A stretch of 33,788 nucleotides of DNA, from the NCBI RefSeq assembly GCF_007680605.1, contig NZ_VEIO01000016.1, positions 1 to 33,788 of the forward strand, written 5' to 3'. Position 1 is the first letter of the stretch; each line of letters begins with the position of its first letter. This DNA is from Paenibacillus xylanexedens (GTDB lineage Bacteria; Bacillota; Bacilli; Paenibacillales; Paenibacillaceae). Below are positions 7,222 to 14,757 of the stretch, one piece after another. The translations under genes and the position numbers were made by a program. A model generated the notes under the pieces. The model searched no databases. It saw nothing but the letters and a program-made list of their open reading frames with translations, and had not been told where the DNA came from.

Positions 7222-8556
7222 TTACGACACTTCTCCGTTTGCCACAGATTTTGCCGGAAGAACTGCCTCCAGATCTTCTCCACTCTTCGCTCTTGGCTTC
7301 AACAAATACAGCAGACCGAGTAGTGTCAGCAGCACACCTGAACTTACAAACGCAGGCACAACACCAAACGAAGTCACTAATAATCCTCCAGCCACAGGGC
7401 CGAGAATGTTGCTCGTTGTCATCACACTGCCTACAGTACCAAATACCCTGCCTGTCATCGGCTCAGGAGTCTGTTCCTGCAACAGAATCTGAAAAGGTAC
7501 CACTGCAAACCCGATGCCAACACCGGCCAAGGCAAACAGCGAAATAAGAAGCAAATGTGCACCCATTCCTGCAGAAGGCCACACGACAACGACTATACCA
7601 GCCGTCCCGATTACAAGGCCTGTTACAGCGGTTCCCAGCCCCATTTTTAAGCCATGGCTTGCTGTTTTCCATTTCCGGACACTCATCGCCGCAATTAACG
7701 TTCCGACACCACTTGCCGCGACACACCATCCAAGCAGATCACCCGAAATGCCGGGAAGTTGCCTGAATAAAACAACCGTTTGTGAATCGGCAAATTGCAG
7801 AAACAAAATCGCGGATGCTAGTAAAAAAAGTGACGTTCCGACATGAGGCAGAGAAGCTAGCATACGGATGCCCTCAAGTGTTTCTTTCCAAAAGGATTGT
7901 TTGACTTGAATTGATCCTGCTGTCTCTTCCTCTACTCCTGTTACGTCAGAATTCACTCGTTGGATCACCCGATGTCCGGGAATCCATAATAAAATAATGC
8001 CAGAGATCAGAAACGATGATGCATCTAACACAAAACACCACGTGATCCCGAACCCGGCTACGAGTAATCCGCCCAACGCGGGGCCGATAATTTTAGACAT
8101 CTGTTCAATCACCGAGCTAATGGAAACCGCCTGAGCAAGCTGGTGAGGTGGCACAATTTCTTTTAATTTGCCGTTCTTCGCGGGTGAGAACATGACGTCA
8201 AATAGAGATTTAAGAATAAGCAATACGTAAATTTGCCATATCTGATTCGCGAAAATAAACGCACCCACAATGATAATTCTTGCTCCGTCGGCGGTAACCA
8301 TCAACCATTTACGGTTCAACCGATCTGCCAGCGCACCCGCAAATGGCCCTGTGAGAAGCATCGGCAATGCCGCAGACAACATCACAAACGTGATCTCCCA
8401 CGGCGTTGCATTCCAGCGAAGCCCAACCAGAGTGAAAATGGCCAACAGATGTAGCCAATCCCCCAAGTTGGATATCGCCTGAGACACCATCAATGTTACA
8501 AAAGCACGATTTTGTTTCAGTGCACTTTTCCCCGCTAAAGTGTTTTTTGTTGTCAT
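7222..8556 (-). CDS. MFS drug exporter, MFS_3/Mef-like
   Basis: A 444-residue, 12-helix major facilitator exporter of the MFS_3 type, the group that includes macrolide exporters (Mef) and EntS. Evidence: early AISNLGDWLHLLAIFTLV helix, the loop-2 motif GALADRLNRKWLM (about residues 72-84), SPAKNGKLKEIVPP (conserved as xPAxxAxxPxLV in this group) and repeated glycine-rich helices. Substrate is unknown; an antibiotic is likely given the leader. GGAGGAG sits seven bases before ATG. It is preceded by a 150-base leader with a uORF and competing hairpins (8602-8709), and lies divergently from a MarR gene. Confidence 0.85.
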   Translation of the reverse strand: MTTKNTLAGKSALKQNRAFVTLMVSQAISNLGDWLHLLAIFTLVGLRWNATPWEITFVMLSAALPMLLTGPFAGALADRLNRKWLMVTADGARIIIVGAFIFANQIWQIYVLLILKSLFDVMFSPAKNGKLKEIVPPHQLAQAVSISSVIEQMSKIIGPALGGLLVAGFGITWCFVLDASSFLISGIILLWIPGHRVIQRVNSDVTGVEEETAGSIQVKQSFWKETLEGIRMLASLPHVGTSLFLLASAILFLQFADSQTVVLFRQLPGISGDLLGWCVAASGVGTLIAAMSVRKWKTASHGLKMGLGTAVTGLVIGTAGIVVVVWPSAGMGAHLLLISLFALAGVGIGFAVVPFQILLQEQTPEPMTGRVFGTVGSVMTTSNILGPVAGGLLVTSFGVVPAFVSSGVLLTLLGLLYLLKPRAKSGEDLEAVLPAKSVANGEVS

Positions 8557-8601
8557 CCCGTTTCTCCTCCATCATTTTCCGAATGTTTAATATGAAAATG
8601 A

Positions 8602-8667
8602 TTATATAAAAGAGGTTGAGTCAGAACCTCCTGCCCGAGTCGGAGATAAAGGAACATCCACAGGAGG
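8602..8667 (-). promoter_or_regulatory. Putative attenuator of the MFS exporter
   Basis: Two alternative hairpins on the minus-strand RNA. Hairpin 1 (7 GC-rich pairs) joins 8661-8667 with 8627-8633. Hairpin 2 (6 pairs, loop 7) joins 8625-8630 with 8612-8617 and runs into a short U-rich stretch, so it may terminate. The CCTCC of hairpin 1 could also pair with the exporter's GGAGGAG (8564-8570). Ribosome position on the uORF would decide which forms. Hairpin 2 is weak as a terminator, so translational control is equally possible. Confidence 0.5.
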
Positions 8668-8709
8668 ATTTTTCATTTTCCTGGTATCCTGCACTCTAAT
8701 CCATTTCAT
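8602..8709 (-). CDS. 35-codon leader peptide (uORF) of the MFS exporter
   Basis: On the minus strand an ATG at 8709 opens 35 codons ending in TAA at 8602, 45 bases before the exporter ATG. The peptide begins MKWIRVQDTRKMKNPP and ends RAGGSDSTSFI. A GGAG lies only two bases before the ATG; an alternative start at codon 12 has AGGA close by (24 residues). The coding part contains CCTCCTG (8661-8667) and CAGGAGG (8627-8633), which can pair, and GAGGTT/AACCTC (8625-8630, 8612-8617), followed by TCTTTTATAT. The CAGGAGG arm overlaps the second hairpin, so the two are mutually exclusive. That is the layout of ribosome-mediated attenuation, as in Erm and Bacillus BmrCD leaders. Confidence 0.6.
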   Translation of the reverse strand: MKWIRVQDTRKMKNPPVDVPLSPTRAGGSDSTSFI

Positions 8710-8866
8710 TGCTCCAATCTAAAATATGTACGCCAAATCGTGACAAATGATCAAATTTTAAATGCTAAAAATGCAAATCTTGTGACATATCGCATGTTTT
8801 TCGGCCAAAATGAAGTCTACAATGAACATATGACGATCCTCTGATTCGTCAATCGATATAATGATC

Positions 8867-8995
8867 CAACTCATATAAGTTGATCTGATCTTTTACTAAA
8901 CGCATTGTATAAGTTTAACTTTATGCACGGGTAAATTAACCTTAGTTCAAACTTATACAGCAAAGAGAACCTTCATATATCACGTCAACTTATAT
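8867..8995. promoter_or_regulatory. Array of four TATAAGTT-type operator sites
   Basis: Site 1 is a near-perfect palindrome, CAACTCATATAAGTTG (8867-8882). Site 2 is GTATAAGTTTAACTTTATG (8907-8925), itself nearly palindromic. Sites 3 (AAACTTATAC, 8949-8958) and 4 (TCAACTTATAT, 8985-8995) are inverted relative to 1 and 2. GTATAAGTTT at 8907-8916 matches site 3 perfectly as an inverted repeat, and ATATAAGTTGA at 8873-8883 matches site 4. The array lies directly before the marR gene at 9021, suggesting autoregulation; it may also govern the divergent exporter. Confidence 0.6.
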
Positions 8996-9020
8996 AAATA
9001 CACTGAAAGGCGGGATCAGC

Positions 9021-9482
9021 ATGCTGGAATTACAAGAGATCGGGACAGAACGTTCACTTCATCTGTACCGCACCTTGGCCCATACGTTCAAAAGTGTGAA
9101 TGAACACGCTGTATCTGGAAGTAAAGTACATGGTTTTAATCCGACTGCCTATGGAGTGCTCGAAGTGTTATATATGAAAGGAGCACAACCCATCCAGCAG
9201 GTAGGAGCTCAACTGCTGTTGCAGAGCGGGAACGTTACCTATGTCATTGACAAGCTGGAGCAAAAAGGACTTCTACGCCGCAAACATTGCCCGCAAGACA
9301 GACGAATCATTTTTGTAGAACTGACAGAAGAAGGCCAGCGCACGATGGATGACATCTATCCAGGATATGCAGTCAAGATTGATCGTGCAGTCAGCGGTCT
9401 AAGCGAAGAAGACAAAGAACTGCTGTCCGAGCTTCTGGGCAGACTGGCCCATGGAGCAGAAAGTCTGTCAGCGAGCAGCTAG
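9021..9482 (+). CDS. MarR-family transcriptional regulator
   Basis: A 153-residue MarR-type winged-helix dimer, cytoplasmic. Residues ~40-110 hold the fold: NPTAYGVLEVLYMKGAQPIQQVGAQLLLQSGNVTYVIDKLEQKGLLRR (split helices and recognition helix), then the wing CPQDRRIIFVELTEEG with the conserved D-R-R. No cysteine near the N-terminus like that of OhrR; one Cys lies in the wing (KHCPQDRR). An AAGGCGGG-type site precedes the ATG. The divergent MFS exporter and the palindromic array at 8867-8995 suggest it represses its own gene and perhaps the exporter. A terminator follows at 9555. Confidence 0.85.
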   Translation: MLELQEIGTERSLHLYRTLAHTFKSVNEHAVSGSKVHGFNPTAYGVLEVLYMKGAQPIQQVGAQLLLQSGNVTYVIDKLEQKGLLRRKHCPQDRRIIFVELTEEGQRTMDDIYPGYAVKIDRAVSGLSEEDKELLSELLGRLAHGAESLSASS

Positions 9483-9554
9483 AACCAAGCGCATCCTACC
9501 CGAGCTAGACAACGAACCAGTTTACGTTAGATAACTTAGCGAGTGGTAGAGATA

Positions 9555-9594
9555 CAAAAACCGGAGGGCCTGACCAAGGCTCATCCGGTTTTTG
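9555..9594. terminator. Bidirectional terminator between convergent genes
   Basis: CAAAAACCGGA (9555-9565) pairs perfectly with TCCGGTTTTTG (9584-9594), with A and T runs on both sides. It serves marR on the plus strand. The right arm contains the last codons (AAA ACC GGA) of the minus-strand gene ending at 9581. Confidence 0.85.
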
Positions 9595-10072
9595 CTTGTG
9601 TATTATTTTTTAGCCAATGAGATCCTGCTCTTAAAATATATTGCCAGATCAGAAAGATCAGGGTCATGATACAAATCTGGCGAATGGCGTCCATATTAAG
9701 AAACGTATTCCCCCGAAACACAAAAAGAGAGAACAGAACACCGCTTAATCCTGCTAAAAGAACATAACCAATCACTACAGATACAACCGGATGGATTCTC
9801 CCTCTAGTTCGTTGCGCCACAGATATCGATACCGCATCCGCAAAGAGTGACAATGGAAGCATGAGAAAAATGACTATGGCCAGATAGATCAACACGGTAA
9901 TAACTAATGAAGACCAGAACGGAGTATAGTACGTATTATCCATTCGCTCAGATACAGGCACGTATTCGTTGAGAACTGTAATAAGAGACATTGAAATACA
10001 GGTCAGCAATGCTGAGAAGATACGGACAGGAAAAGAAACGGAATGCAGGGCTAGCCACTTCGGGTTACTCAA
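9581..10072 (-). CDS. Hypothetical membrane protein, four helices
   Basis: A 163-residue membrane protein of unknown function with four predicted helices (about residues 12-32, 52-75, 93-115 and 130-150) and a short polar tail. The start is TTG at 10072: AGGAGG lies ten bases upstream and an in-frame stop precedes it. Unusually, AUGAUGUGA sits between the AGGAGG and the TTG, a two-codon out-of-frame mini-ORF that could compete for initiation. It has its own terminator overlap at the 3' end and no obvious partner. Confidence 0.65.
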   Translation of the reverse strand: MSNPKWLALHSVSFPVRIFSALLTCISMSLITVLNEYVPVSERMDNTYYTPFWSSLVITVLIYLAIVIFLMLPLSLFADAVSISVAQRTRGRIHPVVSVVIGYVLLAGLSGVLFSLFVFRGNTFLNMDAIRQICIMTLIFLIWQYILRAGSHWLKNNTQAKTG

Positions 10073-10124
10073 GTCACATCATCCTCCTTTTTCCAGTTCA
10101 TCATACCAAACCCATGGAAACATA

Positions 10125-10152
10125 AAAAGCAACTGATGTTCAGCTGCCTTTT
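10125..10152 (-). terminator. Terminator of the DHA2 exporter
   Basis: AAAAGCAACTGA (10125-10136) pairs with TCAGCTGCCTTTT (10140-10152) allowing G-T pairs. On the minus strand the stem is followed by a T run. It lies about 85 bases after the exporter stop at 10237. Confidence 0.7.
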
Positions 10153-10236
10153 ATACATAGCGTAGCGAAGATATGCAACAATCCATGAATTCCATTGCTT
10201 TGCCATGAATCTCTTTGCTTCTCCCGTGCATGTCAG

Positions 10237-11796
10237 TTACTTCTGCATGGCTTCCACTTGCGGCGGGGCATCTGCATCCTCAGGAACAATTAGCCTTTTG
10301 CGCAAGGCCAGCGTAGTAACCCACGAAACGATCGCAATAACAAACATGATGACAAACAAGGAGTGCAAGCTACCCTCCAGCACACTGCGTAGCAACGCCC
10401 ACTTCTCGTCCGATAACGCAACATCCGTATGCGGTGCAAGCAGCTCATTCAGATCCTTCTCCGATATACCTGATGCCGCTAAATTTTGTTCACTCGACAG
10501 TGTCGAGATACGGAAATTCAGCCACGTTCCAAATGCCGCCGCCCCAATCGTTTGACCAAGTGTACGCATGAACGTATGCAGTGCCGTTGAAGAACCGCGT
10601 TCTTTGTACCCTACAGACGACTGCGCGATAATCGTGAAGATCGTAAAGGCAAACCCGAACCCTAGACCATAAATAAAGGTCAGAATAAACAATACGGCTT
10701 GTGGCGAGGTTCCTCCAACTAAGAACAGCCCACCCGAACCAATGGCGATCCCGGTAAGTCCGATTAAGCTGGTCAGCCGTGATCCAATCTTGAGCAATAA
10801 TCGGCCTGCCAGCACGCTACCGATTAGCCAGCCAACCGACATGGGCGCGAGCAGCAAACCGGACTCGGTTGCATTTCCTCCACGTACGCCCTGCACCCAG
10901 AGCGGCAGATAGCTGGTTAAGCCGATCATCAATGTGCTGGTCAGCAGGCCGGCGATATTCGCCACCCGGATGTCCCGGATACGGAACAGATGAAGTGGAA
11001 CCATCGGGGCCTGGGCTCTTTTTTCCACCACAAAAAACAAGATAAGAAACAAAACCGCGACCACGCTCAGTCCAACAATCAATGGAGAACTCCACGCGTA
11101 ATACTGCCCACCTGCCGACAATACAAAAAGCATAGCGGTAATACCAACGGTGAAGGTGAGTGCACCGACATAATCAATTTTAGCGGTACGTGGTGAAATG
11201 TCCTCTTTGAGATAACGGAATACAAACCACATGGCGAGCAAACCAAAGGGCACATTAAATCCGAAAATCCATTGCCATCCGAGGTTGTCTACGAAATAAC
11301 CTCCGAGCAGCGGCCCGACGAGAGACGAAATGCCCCATACCGAGCTGATCCAGCCCTGGATTTTGCCACGTTCCTCAATGCGGTAAATATCCCCGATAAT
11401 CGTAAAGGTAACTGGCACTACAGCGCCTGCGCCAATCCCCTGAATGGCACGGTAGATGATCAGTTGCTCCATATTCTGCGAAAGACAGCATAAGAGTGAG
11501 CCTAGCAAAAACAAGGCACAGCCGATGAGAAACACGGGTTTACGTCCATATATGTCACTAATTTTGCCAAAAATCGGGGTACTGACTGCCATCGTGAGCA
11601 GGTACGCCGTAAAAATCCAGCTGAGCAGCTGCACGCTCCCCAATTCGCTGACAATCGTTGGACCCGCCGGACCGATCACCGTGCCTTCAATCGCGGACAG
11701 AAACGTCGCCAGCAACAAGCCCGCAAGAATGAAACTGCGCTTCAAACCTCCTGTTGTATTCACACAAACCCTTCTCTCTTTTTTCTCTTTAACCAT
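10237..11796 (-). CDS. MFS multidrug exporter, DHA2 (14-helix) family
   Basis: A 519-residue, 14-helix drug:proton antiporter of the EmrB/QacA type. Evidence: LSAIEGTVIGPAGPTIVSEL in helix 1 (motif D1-like), GKISDIYGRKPVFLIG (motif A), YRAIQGIGAGAVVPVTFTIIGDI (motif B), and GPLLGGYFVDNLGWQWIFGFNVP (motif C), plus a long extracellular loop before the last helix. The start is uncertain: the ATG at 11796 has no ribosome binding site, whereas a GTG eleven codons later (11763) has GAGAAGGG just upstream. A structured repeat (11829-11993) lies 33 bases ahead. Substrate unknown. Confidence 0.85.
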   Translation of the reverse strand: MVKEKKERRVCVNTTGGLKRSFILAGLLLATFLSAIEGTVIGPAGPTIVSELGSVQLLSWIFTAYLLTMAVSTPIFGKISDIYGRKPVFLIGCALFLLGSLLCCLSQNMEQLIIYRAIQGIGAGAVVPVTFTIIGDIYRIEERGKIQGWISSVWGISSLVGPLLGGYFVDNLGWQWIFGFNVPFGLLAMWFVFRYLKEDISPRTAKIDYVGALTFTVGITAMLFVLSAGGQYYAWSSPLIVGLSVVAVLFLILFFVVEKRAQAPMVPLHLFRIRDIRVANIAGLLTSTLMIGLTSYLPLWVQGVRGGNATESGLLLAPMSVGWLIGSVLAGRLLLKIGSRLTSLIGLTGIAIGSGGLFLVGGTSPQAVLFILTFIYGLGFGFAFTIFTIIAQSSVGYKERGSSTALHTFMRTLGQTIGAAAFGTWLNFRISTLSSEQNLAASGISEKDLNELLAPHTDVALSDEKWALLRSVLEGSLHSLFVIMFVIAIVSWVTTLALRKRLIVPEDADAPPQVEAMQK

Positions 11797-11828
11797 TAGA
11801 AGATATTATTTACATGCCCACTGCGAGC

Positions 11829-11993
11829 CAGAACAATCTTTCGATCGTTGTTACCCCCGGATTTTTTTGATCTTATTATTCAAGAGGGAAAATCCGGTGG
11901 TAAAGACGAACGCTTCCGATGTAGCCTCGTGCCGAAAGCTTTTAGGTGAACCTTCCACTTCTCCAGCTTTGTTCTGTTTCTTCGTTAATGTGT
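11829..11993 (-). repeat. Structured dispersed repeat, copy 1
   Basis: This segment aligns with 22897-23025: about 90 bases match well (CAGAANAA, ATCG-TGTTA-CCCC, AGGGAAA, GAACGCT), then a shared end (CTTCTCCAG, TTCTGT, GTGTAA). Copy 1 carries about 38 extra bases near 11919-11957. Both copies fold into a stem: here TTACC-C-CCGGATTTT pairs with AAAATCCGG-T-GGTAA. Several pairs differ between copies yet remain paired. Each copy lies just before a minus-strand transporter gene. Confidence 0.7.
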
Positions 11994-12036
11994 AATCTCA
12001 AAATAAATTAAGTATCTTTTCCTACCTTCCTTGCCG

Positions 12037-12609
12037 CTACTTTCTCTTGTTGCGAAGGAACTCATCATATAATAGCGAGTACATCACCATATCCTTATAT
12101 CCCGTAGACGTATGCTGTACCTGGCGAAGCAGGCCCTCTCTTGTAAATCCCTGGCTTGTCAGGAAAGTTCCTGAGGCTGCGTTACGCGGGTCCACAAGTG
12201 CTTCAATCCGGTTCAATCCCATCGTCTCATAACCAAAGGGCAAGAGCGCCGTGAACGCCTCAGACATATAGCCGTAACGCCAATACTCTCGGCCCAGCTC
12301 ATATCCGATCTCACCGCGAAACGCCCCTTCCAGCTGCCAGGTGTTGAATCCGCAGCTACCGATAAGCTTGCCTGTAGCTTTCAGTTCAATGCCCCACCGG
12401 ATGGCGTCCTCTTCCCCTGCCATATGGTTCAGCAGCCCGATCATATCGGCCGCCTCGCTTGTCCCAATCATGGGCGCGAGATTCATATACCGTGTAACCT
12501 CCCGGTCGGACCAGTGCACGAACATCTGCGCAGCATCCTTACGGCGCATTTTGCGCAAGCGTAACCGCGGCGTCTCCAGTTCCGGGATTCTTCCTTTACA
12601 TTTATACAT
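12037..12609 (-). CDS. GNAT acetyltransferase, RimJ/RimL type
   Basis: A 190-residue N-acetyltransferase using acetyl-CoA. It begins ELETPRLRLRKMRRKDA, the opening of RimJ/RimL-like enzymes that modify ribosomal protein N-termini or small molecules. Then follow WGIELKATGKLIGSCGF (strands 2-4), GEIGYELGREYWRYGYMSEA (pyrophosphate-binding turn, here RYGYMSEA in place of the Q/RxxGxG/A consensus) and LNRIEALVDPRNAASGTFLTSQGFTREG. The start is the ATG at 12609: GGAG lies nine bases upstream. An in-frame upstream extension to 12711 lacks a binding site and overlaps a terminator region. Substrate unknown. Confidence 0.85.
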   Translation of the reverse strand: MYKCKGRIPELETPRLRLRKMRRKDAAQMFVHWSDREVTRYMNLAPMIGTSEAADMIGLLNHMAGEEDAIRWGIELKATGKLIGSCGFNTWQLEGAFRGEIGYELGREYWRYGYMSEAFTALLPFGYETMGLNRIEALVDPRNAASGTFLTSQGFTREGLLRQVQHTSTGYKDMVMYSLLYDEFLRNKRK

Positions 12610-12713
12610 CACTTGACACTCCGATCCGATCCTTCTCTTGCAGACCATAAGATTCATTAGCCATCTAACCATAACCTGCACCAATTGGCAACTGTTCACT
12701 CCTCTGATCATAT

Positions 12714-12741
12714 CAAAAAACCGGGCGCATCCGCTCCCGGT
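12714..12741 (-). terminator. Terminator of the small gene at 12843
   Basis: ACCGGG (12720-12725) pairs with CCCGGT (12736-12741), loop of ten, followed on the minus strand by TTTTTTGA. It separates the gene at 12843 from the acetyltransferase. Confidence 0.75.
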
Positions 12742-12842
12742 CCTGATCTACCTATGAATCCACCAGCACAGGTTGTCCTGTTCTATGCCGAGAATCAATC
12801 TTTATTTGCTCAGTTACTCGCAAAACCTGATTTGCAACAGTT

Positions 12843-13139
12843 TTAAGCCGGAGAGGCCTTCTTGCTGTCAGGCAACAATTCTTCGCTCACCCGTCCAAGC
12901 ACAGCAACAATTTCCTTATACTCCTCAATGCCTGTCCCGGTCAGGCTCCACTGGTCTCCGTGGGCAGTCAGGAAGTTCTCTTGCGTCAGGTGTTCAAGCT
13001 CCTGCTTGATCTCACGTTCGCCCACGCGATATCCTCGCTCTTCTAACAAAGGCAACGCGTCGCTTACGTTTAAATCCTGATTTTGAGCAAAATATAGAAG
13101 ATGAATTCGTACGAATAGATTCTGTACTTCTGCATGCAT
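12843..13139 (-). CDS. Small winged-helix-like protein, unknown function
   Basis: A 98-residue cytoplasmic protein. Helices (residues ~3-15, 25-34 SDALPLLEERG, 39-52 EREIKQELEHLTQE) and a two-strand wing (FLTAHGDQWSLTGTGIEEY) resemble a winged-helix domain, then a C-terminal helix that could dimerise. AAGGAG lies about eight bases before the ATG. It is transcribed divergently from the fRMsr gene and has its own terminator. A regulator is possible, but no family is recognised. Confidence 0.65.
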   Translation of the reverse strand: MHAEVQNLFVRIHLLYFAQNQDLNVSDALPLLEERGYRVGEREIKQELEHLTQENFLTAHGDQWSLTGTGIEEYKEIVAVLGRVSEELLPDSKKASPA

Positions 13140-13326
13140 AAGCTAAGCTCCTTCCCGGGTTGTAGCCCTTCTTGGTTGCTAAGTAATTACCCCGCGAAAG
13201 AAGCGGAGAAACAGGCGCATAATCCAGGTACTGTCATCTCTTTCCAAAATCATTCCGCTTGACTAACCGCATCTACTGCACTATCTTGAAAATAAGTACC
13301 ATTTTTGCTCGGGAGGGTGATTCACC

Positions 13327-13806
13327 ATGTTTCAAGCTGTTTCCTATGAAGGAACACGAAGCGAGCAGCACACCGCCGTCCTGGGACAGTTAAGTGCTCT
13401 GATCCGCGATGAACCTAGTGCGATTGCCAATCTGGCTAACGCTGCTGCGCTGCTCAATGTATTTTTAACCGACACCAACTGGGTCGGATTCTATCTGTAT
13501 GATGGAAAAGAACTGGTCCTTGGACCGTTTCAGGGATTGCCTGCCTGCATCCGTATTCCACTTGGACGCGGAGTATGCGGCACATCTGCTTCGGAGAGAC
13601 GCACACTCGTTGTTGATGATGTGCATGCTTTTCCAGGCCATATCGCCTGTGATGCTGCATCCAACAGTGAGATCGTTGTTCCGATTATCAAAGACGGACA
13701 ATTATATGGCGTGCTGGATATCGACAGCCCGATCAAAAACCGTTTTGACGATGAGGATCGTATCTTCCTGGAAAAAGCGGTCAGCTTGCTCGTCGAGCAA
13801 CTGTAA
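13327..13806 (+). CDS. msrC: Free methionine-(R)-sulfoxide reductase (GAF domain)
   Basis: A 159-residue GAF-domain enzyme (YtsP/fRMsr) that reduces free methionine-R-sulfoxide with thioredoxin, a defence against oxidants. The three family cysteines are present: Cys74 (LPACIRIP), Cys84 (GRGVCGTSA) and Cys108 (GHIACDAASNSEIVVP), with the same 10- and 24-residue spacing as in the E. coli enzyme. DTNWVGFYL and GVLDIDSP are also family hallmarks. GGAGG lies about ten bases before ATG. It stands alone, with a terminator at 13878. Confidence 0.92.
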   Translation: MFQAVSYEGTRSEQHTAVLGQLSALIRDEPSAIANLANAAALLNVFLTDTNWVGFYLYDGKELVLGPFQGLPACIRIPLGRGVCGTSASERRTLVVDDVHAFPGHIACDAASNSEIVVPIIKDGQLYGVLDIDSPIKNRFDDEDRIFLEKAVSLLVEQL

Positions 13807-13877
13807 ACCGTCTGATTCATCTCCTATTCATGTGAACAAGAGGACTCTGTCCTCAACCGGTGATATCCATATGTATG

Positions 13878-13918
13878 AACAAAAAGCGCAGCCCTCCCGG
13901 AGGTCTGCGCTTTTTGTT
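13878..13918. terminator. Bidirectional terminator
   Basis: AACAAAAAGCGCAG (13878-13891) pairs perfectly over 14 positions with CTGCGCTTTTTGTT (13905-13918). It serves fRMsr on the plus strand and probably the MerR gene on the minus strand. Confidence 0.9.
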
Positions 13919-13989
13919 GCTATGTTCTTACGAATGCTCTTACCATTGTTCTTACCAATCATCTTGCCCGCCCATGTTACTTTATGCAT

Positions 13990-14757
13990 TCAGGATAGAT
14001 CTTGTGCCGCTTTAATGATCATTCCCTCTCGCAGAAACTCTGCCAGTCTTGGATGATAACCATCATACATTTTACGAAAATCGCGGTGCTCGACGTACAG
14101 ATTGGCCAAATCCCGATAAATCTCAGCCGTAGGTGTGTAATATCCTTTGATCCATTCAAGATGTTTTCCAATAATTTGCTGCACAGCCGGACTTCCCGGA
14201 TCAAGTCCAAGCTCCAGCGCCTGTTTCAAATCCAGATGAACCTGATCGATTTGGGTCTGTGAGTCCAAAAAATCCTCTTTGGATTTCAACTCGATCTTCT
14301 CCGTTTTCGAGTCACGTGACGGGAGGGTCTCAGGCAAGTGCTGTGTTTGACCTGCTTCTGGCAATCTGGCATGACGCGTATTATGCGCGAAGCCACGGTA
14401 CAGGTCGTGCCCCTCCATCGTTTCTTCCCCCTGCAAATAAGAAACCGTTCGATCCAGTGTTTGGATCAAACCGTGCAAGCGAAGTGCTTCCTCCAAAATT
14501 CGGATACGATGTTGCCGCATGACACGGATGATTTCCACCGGTTCTTCCTTGAGCATAGAACCGATCTCTTCCTCCGCTATCCCTGCTTCCTTGCAGAACA
14601 AAATCTGTTGCAATGTCAGCAATTCTTTTTTTTCATAATAGATATCCTCATCCAGTCCGCGAAAAGCAGGGGACAATAACCCCAGCTCCGCATAATAACT
14701 CAACTCACTCAGGCTCACACCTGACATACCCGATACCTCGGTCATAGAATACGCCAT
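13990..14757 (-). CDS. MerR-family regulator with TipAS ligand domain
   Basis: A 255-residue TipAL-like activator. Residues 1-70 are a MerR winged helix (YSMTEVSGMSGVSLSELSYYAELGLL, in which the usual R-Y-Y is S-Y-Y), a coiled coil follows (~80-110), and residues ~145-255 form a TipAS domain (KHLEWIKGYYTPTAEIYRDL, then YDGYHPRLAEFLREGM). In Streptomyces TipAS binds thiopeptide antibiotics through a Cys; no Cys is visible in the domain here. AGGAGG lies nine bases before ATG. The adjacent genes give no clear target. Confidence 0.88.
   Translation of the reverse strand: MAYSMTEVSGMSGVSLSELSYYAELGLLSPAFRGLDEDIYYEKKELLTLQQILFCKEAGIAEEEIGSMLKEEPVEIIRVMRQHRIRILEEALRLHGLIQTLDRTVSYLQGEETMEGHDLYRGFAHNTRHARLPEAGQTQHLPETLPSRDSKTEKIELKSKEDFLDSQTQIDQVHLDLKQALELGLDPGSPAVQQIIGKHLEWIKGYYTPTAEIYRDLANLYVEHRDFRKMYDGYHPRLAEFLREGMIIKAAQDLS

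Noticed and set aside
8627..8680. Plus-strand terminator CCTCCTG/CAGGAGG followed by ATTTTTC
   Set aside because: No plus-strand gene precedes it; the same arms make better sense in the minus-strand leader of the exporter.
11763..11830. Third leaderless start (DHA2 exporter, TAATAT six bases before ATG 11796)
   Set aside because: The -10 matches only four of six bases and the -35 is poor; a GTG start with a ribosome site at 11763 is more likely.
12754..12846. 30-codon plus-strand ORF beginning MNPPAQVVLFYAENQ
   Set aside because: No ribosome binding site, antisense to the 3' region of the gene at 12843 and directly beside its terminator; cannot be supported without conservation data.
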